Assembly (NCBI GenBank): GCA_964502215.1
Contig: CAZCUN010000038.1
Location: forward strand, 1-32,293
Source: JAALLB01 sp964502215
GTDB lineage: Bacteria; Pseudomonadota; Alphaproteobacteria; Rhizobiales; Rhizobiaceae
Length of the DNA: 32,293 nt
Direction of reading: 5' to 3'
The position numbers and the translations under genes were made by a program. Shown here in pieces: positions 7,416 to 16,086 of the stretch. The notes under the pieces were generated by a model. That model saw only the letters and a list, made by a program, of their open reading frames with translations. It ran no database searches and was not told the origin of the DNA. Positions within the stretch are counted from its first letter, which is position 1. Each line of letters starts with the position of its first letter.

Positions 7416-8222
7416 ATGAGTGATAAGGATCAATCAAAAGATGCCATGAACGAGATGTTTGCGGTTTGGGAGAAGGGTCAAGAGACTTTTCTAAAAGCCC
7501 AATCAGATGCGATGCAGGCATTTTCAAAATCTTTCGAAAACATGCCTGACTTATCCGAAAATATGCAAAAAGACGAAGCTTTCCCAAATTGGGATAGCTT
7601 CATCAAAGCTTGGGCACCAGACTGGGATTCGAGTGAATTCATAAATAACTCAAGCGATATGGCGGCTAACTTCACCAAGACCAGCAATGCTTTTATGGCC
7701 ATGCTTGAGCCTTCCAACTGGACACAATATGCGCCAGAACAATTGCGTGTCATTCTGCAATCCATTGCAGATGGGCCAAAATTTGCGGATCTCGCAACCC
7801 CTCAATATGAAGCAGCTGCGACTTGGCGAGAGACATTGGATTATTCTCAGGCGAGTGCTGATATGGGCAAGGTCATGCAAGAGGCATGGGTACGCACTTA
7901 TGGTCGCTTTAATAAAAATTATTCTGTCGAGGATCTAAAAGCGCCTGAGCCTAACGAAGCGCTGAATGCGTGGCTTGATGCTGCAAATCATGAGCTGTTA
8001 GAAACACAACGATCGCCAGAATTTATGGATGCACAAAAACGAATGATCCGTTCGTCAACTGAAGTTAAAGCAAGGCAGAAGGATATCGCAGAGGCCTGGT
8101 CGCAAATGTATCAAATGCCTACTCGAACAGAGGTGGATGACTTAATAAAGATTGTCCATGAATTGCGCCGTGAATTGCGAAGTGTAAAACGCGAACTTAA
8201 TTCACTGAAAGCTAATAAGTAA
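7416..8222 (+). CDS. phaE: Class III PHA synthase subunit PhaE
   Basis: A 268-residue, mainly helical protein, matching the PhaE family (poly(R)-hydroxyalkanoic acid synthase subunit). PhaE has no catalytic residues but activates PhaC and helps build the synthase complex on the granule. Diagnostic features are the Trp/Phe-rich N-terminal half (WDSFIKAWAPDWDS) and the C-terminal signature MPTRTEVDDLIKIVHELRRE followed by a basic coiled-coil helix. The ATG at 7416 is chosen because GGAG lies at 7406-7409, six bases upstream; an in-frame TTG at 7404 would precede the ribosome-binding site. The stop codon overlaps the phaC start by one base (TAATG), so the two subunits should be translationally coupled and made in matched amounts. 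Confidence 0.9.
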   Translation: MSDKDQSKDAMNEMFAVWEKGQETFLKAQSDAMQAFSKSFENMPDLSENMQKDEAFPNWDSFIKAWAPDWDSSEFINNSSDMAANFTKTSNAFMAMLEPSNWTQYAPEQLRVILQSIADGPKFADLATPQYEAAATWRETLDYSQASADMGKVMQEAWVRTYGRFNKNYSVEDLKAPEPNEALNAWLDAANHELLETQRSPEFMDAQKRMIRSSTEVKARQKDIAEAWSQMYQMPTRTEVDDLIKIVHELRRELRSVKRELNSLKANK

Positions 8223-9400
8223 TGTCCCTTGAGGTGGATGATAAAGATCAAAAAGTCATTGAAGACCTCCAAAAGGCTCAAGAAGCTTGGATGCTTGTCT
8301 GGCAGCAAATGCTCGCGACAGGCGACCAAATCGTCAAGTCAAATGGCTTTTTAGGTCAAGTTAAAAGTGACGATGTAGCAATAGCAGAAACCCCCGCAGA
8401 AGTGGTTTTTGAGATCGATAAAGTACGCTTATTTCATTACAAGCCACTTACGAAAGTAAGAACTGACATTCCTCCTATGGTCATTTGTTATGGCCTTTTT
8501 GGACGTCAAACGATGATTGATTTGCAAGAAGATCGCTCTCTTGTGCGCAACCTATTGATGGCTGGTGTTGATCTTTATGTCGTCGATTGGGGAAACCCAA
8601 CAAGAGCAGATCAATTTTTAAATTTTGATGATTACGTAGAGCGTTACTTGGGTTCATGCGTTGAGCATGTTTATGAAACCAATAACAATAAACCGGTCAA
8701 TGTATTTGGAATTTGCGAAGGTGGAACTTTTGCAGCGATGTTGGCAGCCTTCAAACCTGAGTTGTTTGCAGGATTAGCGCTTGCCATCACACCGATAGAT
8801 TTTCATGGTGACCGAGAAAATTTCTGGCGCGGCGAGGGGTTTTTAAATTCATGGATTGGCAATTTATCTAAAGAGGATGTTGATATAGTAATTGATACCC
8901 ATGGTATGCTGCCTGGAGAAATGACAGGTGCTATTTTTTCATCTCTTACACCGATTGCAAGCATGACTAAATATAACATTGGCCTTGCCCGCATGGAGGG
9001 CAATGAGCAGATGATCTTAAATTTTTTACGCATGGAAAAATGGATAGCAGATCGCCCTAATCACCCAGGCGAAGCAGCACGTCAATGGCTCAATGATCTT
9101 TACCGTGAAAACTTGCTTGTTAAAGGTGAGTTTGAATTATGTGGTGAGCTGGTAGATTTGAGTAGAATTTCTTGTCCAGTCATTAATATTTATGCCGAAC
9201 AAGATCACATTATTCCTGTGAGTTGCTCAAAAGCACTTAGTAAGTTTATTCCCAAGAATAGATATCAGGAGATTGGTTTTCCTGGTGGTCATGTAGGTGT
9301 TTTTGTCAGTCGAAAAGCGCAAGGTGTAGTCGCGGGTGGCATCGTTGAATGGCTTGAAAAAACACAAACATCAAAGAAAAAGAGTAAAAGTAGAAAATAA
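8222..9400 (+). CDS. phaC: Class III poly(R)-hydroxyalkanoic acid synthase, catalytic subunit PhaC
   Basis: A 392-residue PHA synthase, which polymerises (R)-hydroxyacyl-CoA thioesters into polyester on the granule surface with release of CoA. Its length (about 390, not the ~580-600 of class I) and the adjacent phaE identify class III. The modified lipase box is GICEGG with nucleophile Cys165. The other triad members are Asp328 (YAEQDHI) and His357 (PGGHVGV). The C-terminus is a basic lysine tail. Class III synthases usually prefer short-chain (C3-C5) monomers and are best known from purple sulfur bacteria and cyanobacteria, which makes this one notable if the host is an alphaproteobacterium. 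No phaA or phaB is present in the window. Confidence 0.93.
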   Translation: MSLEVDDKDQKVIEDLQKAQEAWMLVWQQMLATGDQIVKSNGFLGQVKSDDVAIAETPAEVVFEIDKVRLFHYKPLTKVRTDIPPMVICYGLFGRQTMIDLQEDRSLVRNLLMAGVDLYVVDWGNPTRADQFLNFDDYVERYLGSCVEHVYETNNNKPVNVFGICEGGTFAAMLAAFKPELFAGLALAITPIDFHGDRENFWRGEGFLNSWIGNLSKEDVDIVIDTHGMLPGEMTGAIFSSLTPIASMTKYNIGLARMEGNEQMILNFLRMEKWIADRPNHPGEAARQWLNDLYRENLLVKGEFELCGELVDLSRISCPVINIYAEQDHIIPVSCSKALSKFIPKNRYQEIGFPGGHVGVFVSRKAQGVVAGGIVEWLEKTQTSKKKSKSRK

Positions 9401-9439
9401 ACTTCCCATAATAGAAAGTCAGATGAAAGTAGAAATCAG

Positions 9440-11380
9440 ATGGTAAATAAAATCGTTTCACTCGAAGATGCAATTGCAACAATTGGTGATGGTGATACAA
9501 TTTGCGTTTCTGGCTTTGTGGGTATAGGGACACCTGAAGCACTTCTCCGCGGAATTGAAGATCGTTTCTCTACGCATCAATCCCCAAAAGATATCTCACT
9601 TCTATTTGCAGCAGCACCAGGCGATGGCGCAGAAAAAGGCCTCAACCGCCTTGCAAAACCTGGGTTGGTAAAGCGGGCAATTGGGGGGCATTGGTCGCTT
9701 ATTCCAAAACTAGGCGCAATGGCAATCAATAATGAAATTGAAGCCTATAATTTGCCGCTTGGGTGTATCTCACAACTCTACCGCGATATTGCTGCGGGAA
9801 AGCCTGGCATGTTTTCTAAAGTTGGTCTTCATACATTTGTTGACCCAAGAAACGGTGGGGGAGCTATCAACGATATTACTACTAAACCACTGGTTGAAGT
9901 AAAAGAAATCAACGATGAAGAATGGCTGTTTTATAACTCCATTCCTGTTGATGTGGCGCTCATTAGAGGCACAACGGCTGATCCTATGGGAAACATTACA
10001 ATGGAGCGTGAAGCGCTGACTTTGGATATGCTTTCAATTGCAATGGCTGCAAGAAACTCTGGCGGGCTTGTCATTGCGCAAGTGGAACGCATCGCAGCTT
10101 CTGGCTCACTCATGCCGAAGGAAGTTATTGTGCCAGGTAATCTAGTAGACTGCATTGTCATTGCAGACAAAGACGAACATCTTCAAACTTATAAAACACC
10201 CTATGACCATGGATTTTCTGGTCGCATTAAAAGCGTTGTAAGTGACCCTGTTCCAATGGAATTATCTCAACGCAAAATCATTGCGCGTCGTGCTGCAATG
10301 GAGTTGCCAGTCAATGGTGTCGTCAACCTTGGCATTGGCATGCCAGAAGGCGTAGGCGCGGTTGCTAATGAAGAGAACATTATCAATAATATAACGCTCA
10401 CGACTGAAGCAGGTGTCTTGGGCGGTGTCCCTCAATCTGGTCTTGATTTTGGTGCTGCCGTAAACGCAAATGCAGTTATTCAAACCAATCAGCAATTTGA
10501 TTTTTATGATGGCGGCGGGCTTGATCTTGCTTGTCTTGGTATGGCTGAAACGGATCAACATGGAAATGTAAATGTAAGTCGCTTCAAAGATCGTCTTGCA
10601 GGTGCAGGAGGTTTTATCAACATCTCGCAAAATGCTCGCAAAGTACTTTTCGTGGGAACGTTCACAGCAGGTGGATTAAAAATTAAGACAGGTGATGGTA
10701 AACTGAAAATTGTAACCGAAGGGCACTCTAAGAAGTTTGCAAAGCAAGTTGAACAAGTAACGTTCAGTGGCAAGTTTGCCGCAGAAAATTGCAAAGAAGT
10801 GCTCTACATCACAGAGCGTTGCGTCTTTTCCCTTACAGAAAATGGCCTCAAGTTAAGTGAAATAGCGCCTGGAATTGATATTGAGAAAGATATCCTTGCA
10901 CACATGGATTTCAAACCAATTATTGATGAACCTATCATGATGGATAAGTCGATCTTTGAAATCAAAACAATGAAATTACGCAAAAAGCTTTTGGAAATTC
11001 CAACTCAAAACAGGCTCTATCATGACAAACAACAAAACATTGTTTTTGTAAATTTGAGCGGACTTGATATTGCGACAAAAGAAGATTTAGAAAAGCTCGA
11101 TAAAGAGTTAAACCAATTCTTCATTGAGCTAGGTGAGAAGGTTAACATTGTTACCAATCACGACGGTATTTCAGTTGCTCCAAGGTTGGTAAGTAAATTT
11201 ATGAACCTCTTAAGCCAGCTCGAATATGATTATTATTTGACCGCGACACGTTACACGACAAGCGCTTTTTTGCGGCAGAAACTCGGTGCGGATTTAAAGC
11301 AACGCTCCATCCAGCCGCATATTTTTGAAACCAAGCAAGAAGCCTCAGATTATATTCTTGCAACGCGCGCTGATGTTTAA
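9440..11380 (+). CDS. Short-chain acyl-CoA transferase (propionate/acetate CoA-transferase type) with extra C-terminal domain
   Basis: The first ~520 of 646 residues form a fused alpha-beta family I CoA-transferase like YdiF and propionate CoA-transferase (Pct). These move CoA between short-chain and hydroxy acids through a glutamyl-CoA thioester. The catalytic glutamate is Glu323 in TTEAGVLGG; the oxyanion and CoA-binding glycines (GIGMPEGVG) precede it. Residues ~525-640 are additional to the usual ~520-530-residue enzyme. They show an alternating strand/helix pattern ending in PHIFETKQEASDYI, reminiscent of SpoIIAA/STAS-like domains; that likeness is my inference. As last gene of the operon it could activate hydroxy acids for PhaEC. 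A bidirectional terminator follows. Confidence 0.85.
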   Translation: MVNKIVSLEDAIATIGDGDTICVSGFVGIGTPEALLRGIEDRFSTHQSPKDISLLFAAAPGDGAEKGLNRLAKPGLVKRAIGGHWSLIPKLGAMAINNEIEAYNLPLGCISQLYRDIAAGKPGMFSKVGLHTFVDPRNGGGAINDITTKPLVEVKEINDEEWLFYNSIPVDVALIRGTTADPMGNITMEREALTLDMLSIAMAARNSGGLVIAQVERIAASGSLMPKEVIVPGNLVDCIVIADKDEHLQTYKTPYDHGFSGRIKSVVSDPVPMELSQRKIIARRAAMELPVNGVVNLGIGMPEGVGAVANEENIINNITLTTEAGVLGGVPQSGLDFGAAVNANAVIQTNQQFDFYDGGGLDLACLGMAETDQHGNVNVSRFKDRLAGAGGFINISQNARKVLFVGTFTAGGLKIKTGDGKLKIVTEGHSKKFAKQVEQVTFSGKFAAENCKEVLYITERCVFSLTENGLKLSEIAPGIDIEKDILAHMDFKPIIDEPIMMDKSIFEIKTMKLRKKLLEIPTQNRLYHDKQQNIVFVNLSGLDIATKEDLEKLDKELNQFFIELGEKVNIVTNHDGISVAPRLVSKFMNLLSQLEYDYYLTATRYTTSAFLRQKLGADLKQRSIQPHIFETKQEASDYILATRADV

Positions 11381-11394
11381 AATACAATAAAAAA

Positions 11395-11415
11395 CGGGCG
11401 CTATATAAGCGCCCG
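11395..11415. terminator. Bidirectional terminator between the PHA operon and ABC transporter
   Basis: CGGGCGC (11395-11401) and GCGCCCG (11409-11415) form a perfect GC stem with loop TATATAA. It is flanked by an A-run on the left and ATATTTTT on the right, so it carries a T-tract on both strands. It lies between the convergent CoA-transferase and substrate-binding-protein genes. Confidence 0.88.
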
Positions 11416-11444
11416 AAATATTTTTATAAATTTAAGCGATAAGC

Positions 11445-12992
11445 TTAAGCAAACCACCAACGTTCGATAAGGCGTGAGCCATCCAATTGGAAGTTGTTAC
11501 CAATTGTGCCGCTGTTAGCAATTTTAGTGCTGTGCGCATCAACGTAGTTTGCATACATTGGAACAATTGTGCCACCTTCTTGAGACATTAACATCTGCAT
11601 TTCAGTGTACATTGTTTTACGCTTAGCAGCGTCAAGTTCAGCACGTGCTTTAAGAAGTAGTTCTTGGAAGCGTTTGTTTTCCCAGTTCGTATCATTCCAC
11701 GGAACACCGCTCTCATACGCTGTAGAGAACATCCAATCTTCTGTTGCACGACCTGACCAGTAACATGCACACCATGCTTTTTTCAGCCATACGTTTGACC
11801 AGTAGCCATCATCTGGCTCTTGCACAACGTTGATCTCAATGCCTGCAGCTTTTGCAGAAGCTTGGTAAAGTTGAGCCGCATCAATCGCACCAGGGAAGGC
11901 AGCGTTTGCAGCAGATAGATCAACCTTAAGGCCGTCAAGACCCGCAGCTTTAATCATTGATTTTGCTTTTTCTGGATCATATGCATTTTGCTCAAGATCA
12001 GAAGCAAAGTATTGGTTTGCTGGACCGATTGGGTGGTCATTAGCAACTTGACCGTGGCCCAATAGAACTTTGTCTACAAGCTCTTGACGGTTGATCGCGT
12101 GCTTCAATGCTTGGCGCACTTTGAGGTTATCAAATGGCGCAAGATTTGTTTGCATAGGGAATGTGTAGTGCTGGTTACCCGTCACTTCAAAGATTGTCAC
12201 ATTCGGATTTGCTTTCATCAACGCTTCAGTTTTGAAGTCAACGCGGTTAATCACATCAACCTGGTTTGTCATGATTGCATTTTGACGTGCTGAAGAATCG
12301 TTAATAGCAATTGCTTCCACTTCATCGAAGAAGCCAGCATCATCACCTTTATAGTGACCCGCAACACGCTTCAATGTACAACGCACACCCGGGTCAAATG
12401 AAACAACAGAATAAAGACCTGTACCGATACCTTTTGCAATTGCTTCATCCGCACCGCCTGCTGGGTACATTAAGATGTGGTAATCAGAAAGTAGGAATGG
12501 GAAGTCAGCATTACCAGCTTTCAGTACAAACTTAACTTCACTATCGCTTACTTTTGTCATTTCAGTAATGGCTTCGACAATCGGCTTCGCAGCAGATTTT
12601 GCACCTTCGGCAGTGTGCATTTTTAGGGATGCAATTACATCATCAGCACCAAACGCTTTACCATTGTGGAATGTTACGCCTTTGCGAAGTTTGAAAGTCC
12701 AAGTTTTAGCGTCTGCTGATGCTTCCCAGCTTTCAGCCAATTCGCCTTTAAGCGAACCGTCAGCAGCAACTTCTGTAAGACAATCAAAAACGGCACCATG
12801 ACCAAGTGTAATCATGAATGAGTCAGAATGTGTACGACCATCCCAGCTATCAGATGTATTCGCACCAGCAAGGCCAACACGAAGTTTGCCACCTTTTTTG
12901 GCAGCTTTTACCGGAATTGAAGTCATAGTTGTTGCAGCAGCTGCTGCAGCACCTGTCTTCAAGACACTACGGCGATCAAGATTAAAATTCAT
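11445..12992 (-). CDS. ABC transporter substrate-binding protein, family 5 (peptide/opine/nickel type)
   Basis: A 515-residue periplasmic solute-binding protein (SBP_bac_5 family). The N-terminus carries a twin-arginine signal (DRRSVLKTGAAAAAATT, residues 6-22), so it is probably exported folded by the Tat system. Family hallmarks are ESWEASADAKTWTFKLRKGVTFHNG and the later LKVRQALKHAINRQELV. AGGAG lies just upstream of the ATG. It is the distal gene of a minus-strand cluster with two permeases and a fused ATPase, which is the reverse of the usual order where the binding protein comes first. The substrate is unknown: dipeptides are the default, but family 5 also carries opines, glycosides and other solutes. 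Confidence 0.88.
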   Translation of the reverse strand: MNFNLDRRSVLKTGAAAAAATTMTSIPVKAAKKGGKLRVGLAGANTSDSWDGRTHSDSFMITLGHGAVFDCLTEVAADGSLKGELAESWEASADAKTWTFKLRKGVTFHNGKAFGADDVIASLKMHTAEGAKSAAKPIVEAITEMTKVSDSEVKFVLKAGNADFPFLLSDYHILMYPAGGADEAIAKGIGTGLYSVVSFDPGVRCTLKRVAGHYKGDDAGFFDEVEAIAINDSSARQNAIMTNQVDVINRVDFKTEALMKANPNVTIFEVTGNQHYTFPMQTNLAPFDNLKVRQALKHAINRQELVDKVLLGHGQVANDHPIGPANQYFASDLEQNAYDPEKAKSMIKAAGLDGLKVDLSAANAAFPGAIDAAQLYQASAKAAGIEINVVQEPDDGYWSNVWLKKAWCACYWSGRATEDWMFSTAYESGVPWNDTNWENKRFQELLLKARAELDAAKRKTMYTEMQMLMSQEGGTIVPMYANYVDAHSTKIANSGTIGNNFQLDGSRLIERWWFA

Positions 12993-13059
12993 TGTTTCTC
13001 TCTCCTAAGTTAAAATTTGCGGGTTTTCCCGTCATTTTTATTGCGCCATCTCTCCAAGC

Positions 13060-13083
13060 ATGACGAAATTATTTTTCCGTCAT
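13060..13083 (-). other. Inverted repeat between transporter ATPase and binding-protein genes
   Basis: ATGACG (13060-13065) and CGTCAT (13078-13083) bracket a 12-base AT-rich loop in the 113-base gap downstream of the ATPase gene. A further copy of part of the pattern (TGGCGAAATT) lies at 13095-13104. It could be a weak terminator or mRNA-stabilising hairpin that adjusts binding-protein expression; there is no convincing T-tract. Confidence 0.3.
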
Positions 13084-13105
13084 ACTTTAAAACATGGCGA
13101 AATTC

Positions 13106-14764
13106 TTATATCTTGCTGCTAGCAGCATCTCCGATGTTATCAACACCGCGTTCTTCTAGCAACTCATCTAGCCAATCCGGGTCCATTTCTGGAACAGAAC
13201 TAAGTAACAAATCAGTATAAGCATGATGTGGTGGCTTAAACATGACATCCTTTGGCCCAGCCTCCATGACACGCCCTTCTTTCATAACAACAACTTCATC
13301 AGCAATAGATTTAACCGTCGCGAGGTCATGCGTAATAAACATATAGGCAAGGTTAAATTCGTCTTGCAGTTTAGCAAGAGTACGCAAAATGCCTTCTGCT
13401 ACGAGTTGATCCAGAGCAGAGGTCACTTCGTCACAAATGATGAATTTTGGTTCTGCAGCCAATGCACGCCCAATACCAATACGTTGTTTCTGACCGCCAG
13501 AAAGCTCCGAAGGTAGGCGATCAATATATTGACCTGGTTCAAGTTCAAGAATGTCGAGTAGTTCTTCCACGCGTTTACGTCTAGCTGCACCTGTAAGTCC
13601 TAAATAAAACTCAACAGGGCGACCAATAATTTCACCAATGGTTTTGCGTGGGTTAAGTGCTGTATCTGCCATTTGATAAATCATTTGGGCTTGGCGAAGC
13701 TGGTCTTTATCACGGTTGCGATAATCAGCTGGTAGTTCCACGCCATCAAATTCAATTGTACCTTCTAGCGGCGGCAATAGACCTGTAATACATCTCGCTG
13801 TTGTCGATTTTCCAGAGCCAGATTCGCCGACAACTGCAACTGTGCGTCCAGCATGTATATCAAAGCTTACATTATGAAGCACTTTAACTGAACCACCCCC
13901 ATAGGCAGCGGTTACATTATTAACGCTAACAACAGGTGTTTCACTTTTTTTGGCAAGTGGTTTTTGTTCACGCTGGAAACTGCGAACCGCCCAAAGTGAT
14001 TTTGTATATTCTTCTTTTGGACTGGAAAGCATGGTGCGTGTGTCAGCCTCTTCAATTTCGTCTCCCTTAAGAAGCACTTTGATTTTGTCTGCCATTTGCG
14101 CAACAACCGCCAAATCATGCGTGATATAAATCGCAGCTGTATTAAACTGCTCAACAATATCGCGAATAGAAGCCAGCACTTCAATTTGAGTGGTTACATC
14201 AAGCGCTGTGGTTGGTTCATCAAAAATAATCAAATCAGGACGACAAGCCATCGCCATAGCAGTCATCGCTCGCTGTAATTGCCCCCCTGATACTTGGTGA
14301 GGATAACGAAAGCCGATATTTTCAGGATCGGGTAACCGAAGTTTGCGATAAAGTTCAACACCATCTTCTTCGCTTTCGGCAGCAGAGAATACGTCGTGTT
14401 GAACAGGGCCTTCAGTGTGTTGATCCATCAAGCGGTGGGCAGGATTAAAACTAGCTGCGGCTGATTGCGCAACATAGGCAATGCGCTTGCCCAATAGTCC
14501 ACGTTTTGTTGCAGCATCAGAGTTTACCAAATCAATCCCATCAAACTCAACTGTACCATCGGATATCCGACAGCCATCACGCGTGAAACCCATTGAGGCC
14601 AAGCCGATGGTTGATTTACCCGCACCAGATTCACCAATAAGTCCCAGTACTTCACCTTTATGCAAATCAAGATCGATACCATTGACGATCTGATTCCAAG
14701 TTTCATCTGAGCGGCCTTCAATTTTGAGGCCACGAATTTTTAAAAGGAGTTCTTGTTCGTTCAT
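13106..14764 (-). CDS. Duplicated ABC transporter ATPase (fused DppD-DppF type)
   Basis: A 552-residue protein with two complete ABC domains in tandem, which supplies both nucleotide-binding subunits of the importer. Domain 1 has Walker A GESGAGKS (44-51), signature VSGGQLQRA (from 158) and Walker B LIIFDEP. Domain 2 has Walker A GESGSGKS (313-320), signature LSGGQKQR and Walker B FIICDEV. Both belong to the oligopeptide/nickel importer ATPase class. The first signature is LSGGQ-variant VSGGQ, still functional in relatives. The gene starts 5 bases after the upstream permease stop, so translation is probably coupled. It acts on the cytoplasmic face with the two permeases encoded at 14770-17088. 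Confidence 0.92.
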   Translation of the reverse strand: MNEQELLLKIRGLKIEGRSDETWNQIVNGIDLDLHKGEVLGLIGESGAGKSTIGLASMGFTRDGCRISDGTVEFDGIDLVNSDAATKRGLLGKRIAYVAQSAAASFNPAHRLMDQHTEGPVQHDVFSAAESEEDGVELYRKLRLPDPENIGFRYPHQVSGGQLQRAMTAMAMACRPDLIIFDEPTTALDVTTQIEVLASIRDIVEQFNTAAIYITHDLAVVAQMADKIKVLLKGDEIEEADTRTMLSSPKEEYTKSLWAVRSFQREQKPLAKKSETPVVSVNNVTAAYGGGSVKVLHNVSFDIHAGRTVAVVGESGSGKSTTARCITGLLPPLEGTIEFDGVELPADYRNRDKDQLRQAQMIYQMADTALNPRKTIGEIIGRPVEFYLGLTGAARRKRVEELLDILELEPGQYIDRLPSELSGGQKQRIGIGRALAAEPKFIICDEVTSALDQLVAEGILRTLAKLQDEFNLAYMFITHDLATVKSIADEVVVMKEGRVMEAGPKDVMFKPPHHAYTDLLLSSVPEMDPDWLDELLEERGVDNIGDAASSKI

Positions 14765-14769
14765 ATCAA

Positions 14770-16074
14770 CTACTCCTTCAACCCAGATGTTTTCTGCAAC
14801 ATCCAGTCCACCACAAAGTTTACACCAACGGTAAGGAGTGCAATCGCACCCGCCGCCATCAACGGTAACGCGGCAGTCAGGGGGCTAAACGCTGCAAAGT
14901 TAATGAAAGCTGCAAGATCCTTCACCATAGTACCCCAGTCAGCCAGTGGCGGTTGAATGCCTATGCCAAGGAAACTGAGCGATGCGATTGTAAGGAATAC
15001 GAAGCAGAACCGAAGACCAAATTCAGCCAGCAAAGGCGCGAAGGCATTGGGTAGAATTTCTTTAAACACAAGATAACTGAGTGTTTCACCGCGAAGTTTT
15101 GCAGCTTCAATATAATCCATTACGACGATGTTAAGACCAACTGCACGAGAAAGACGATAAACGCGCGTACTATCCAGAACCGCAATAATCAAAATCATAT
15201 AAACCGTAACAAGAAACCCATTTGAACCAGCCCAAGCAGTTGCAATCGTCATAAGCAGCAATGCAAAGATAAGTTGCGGAATAGCCATCAGCGCATCCAC
15301 GATACGAGAAGTAAGTTGGTCAACCCATCCACCCTTAATGGCTGCTAAGAATCCCATTGTAGTTCCAATAAGAAAAGCTAGACAAGTTGTGATAAAGGCA
15401 ATGCCAACTGTATTTTGTGCACCAAAAATAATACGTGATAAAATATCACGTCCGATTGGGTCAGTCCCTAATATATGCGCAGGGTCACCGCCTGTTGCAG
15501 GATCACCCCCTGGCAAAAGATTAGCTTTAGCAAAAACTTCTTCTTGTCCATAAGGCGCAATAAACCCTGCAAAAATAGAAGTGATTGCATAAACAATGAT
15601 CACCAGAATGCCAAAGGATGCGGTGAGCGGCATTTGACGGAAGAGTTTCTTTGAGCCTTCTGTGCCAATCAACCTACCCAAAAAGCGGAATATAAACGCA
15701 AATATCGAAAAGAAGATAAAACCTTGAACTGCTTTTCTAAAGAAAAAGTTTTCGCCAACAAAATATTGATACAGCACAATTGCAAAAATAAAGACAGCAG
15801 TTACGATGCCGAATGCTACTCCAAATGACATATCTCGCCAATAAGGCTTATGACTTAGTACTGTTTGACCAAATTTATTTAATACAAAAGCAAATGCGAA
15901 CATCAAAGCTAATATTATAATTACTTTAATTGCCCAATGTTGTTCAAGATACCAATCTGGAACTAGGTATGACAGCTTTAGAAAAATCCATTCTACTATA
16001 GCGTCAAGGCGAATGTGGATTAATGTATCTACCCAACCAAGAAGTGTATCTACCCAACCAAAAATAGTGCTCAT
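14770..16074 (-). CDS. ABC transporter permease (DppC type) with long N-terminal membrane extension
   Basis: A 434-residue inner-membrane permease. The C-terminal ~280 residues are a normal DppC/OppC permease: GTDPIGRDILSRIIFGAQNT, then the EAA loop EAAKLRGETLSYLVFKEILPN and SFLGIGIQPPLADWG. Ordinary DppC proteins are about 280-310 residues. Here about 130 extra residues at the front contain roughly three more hydrophobic segments (about 48-65, 83-105, 114-132) before the standard first helix near 148-170. The first 20 residues hold a repeat, GWVDTLLGWVDTLI, encoded by a 21-base tandem duplication. It pairs with the DppB-type permease 12 bases upstream. Confidence 0.9.
   Translation of the reverse strand: MSTIFGWVDTLLGWVDTLIHIRLDAIVEWIFLKLSYLVPDWYLEQHWAIKVIIILALMFAFAFVLNKFGQTVLSHKPYWRDMSFGVAFGIVTAVFIFAIVLYQYFVGENFFFRKAVQGFIFFSIFAFIFRFLGRLIGTEGSKKLFRQMPLTASFGILVIIVYAITSIFAGFIAPYGQEEVFAKANLLPGGDPATGGDPAHILGTDPIGRDILSRIIFGAQNTVGIAFITTCLAFLIGTTMGFLAAIKGGWVDQLTSRIVDALMAIPQLIFALLLMTIATAWAGSNGFLVTVYMILIIAVLDSTRVYRLSRAVGLNIVVMDYIEAAKLRGETLSYLVFKEILPNAFAPLLAEFGLRFCFVFLTIASLSFLGIGIQPPLADWGTMVKDLAAFINFAAFSPLTAALPLMAAGAIALLTVGVNFVVDWMLQKTSGLKE
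16024..16061 (-). repeat. 21-base tandem duplication in the permease 5' end
   Basis: TGTATCTACCCAACCAA occurs at 16024-16040 and again at 16045-16061, a period of 21 bases. It encodes the heptad GWVDTLL followed by GWVDTLI. In-frame tandem duplications of this kind arise by slippage and can vary in copy number between strains. Confidence 0.8.
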
Positions 16075-16086
16075 ATCGATCTCCCC

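Noticed and set aside
9422..9445. Leader peptide starting at ATG 9422 upstream of the CoA-transferase
   Set aside because: Only seven codons, no ribosome-binding site and overlapping the true start; most likely chance.
10262..10630. 122-codon minus-strand open frame
   Set aside because: Inside the CoA-transferase catalytic region, including the Glu323 codons; conserved motifs are on the plus strand only.
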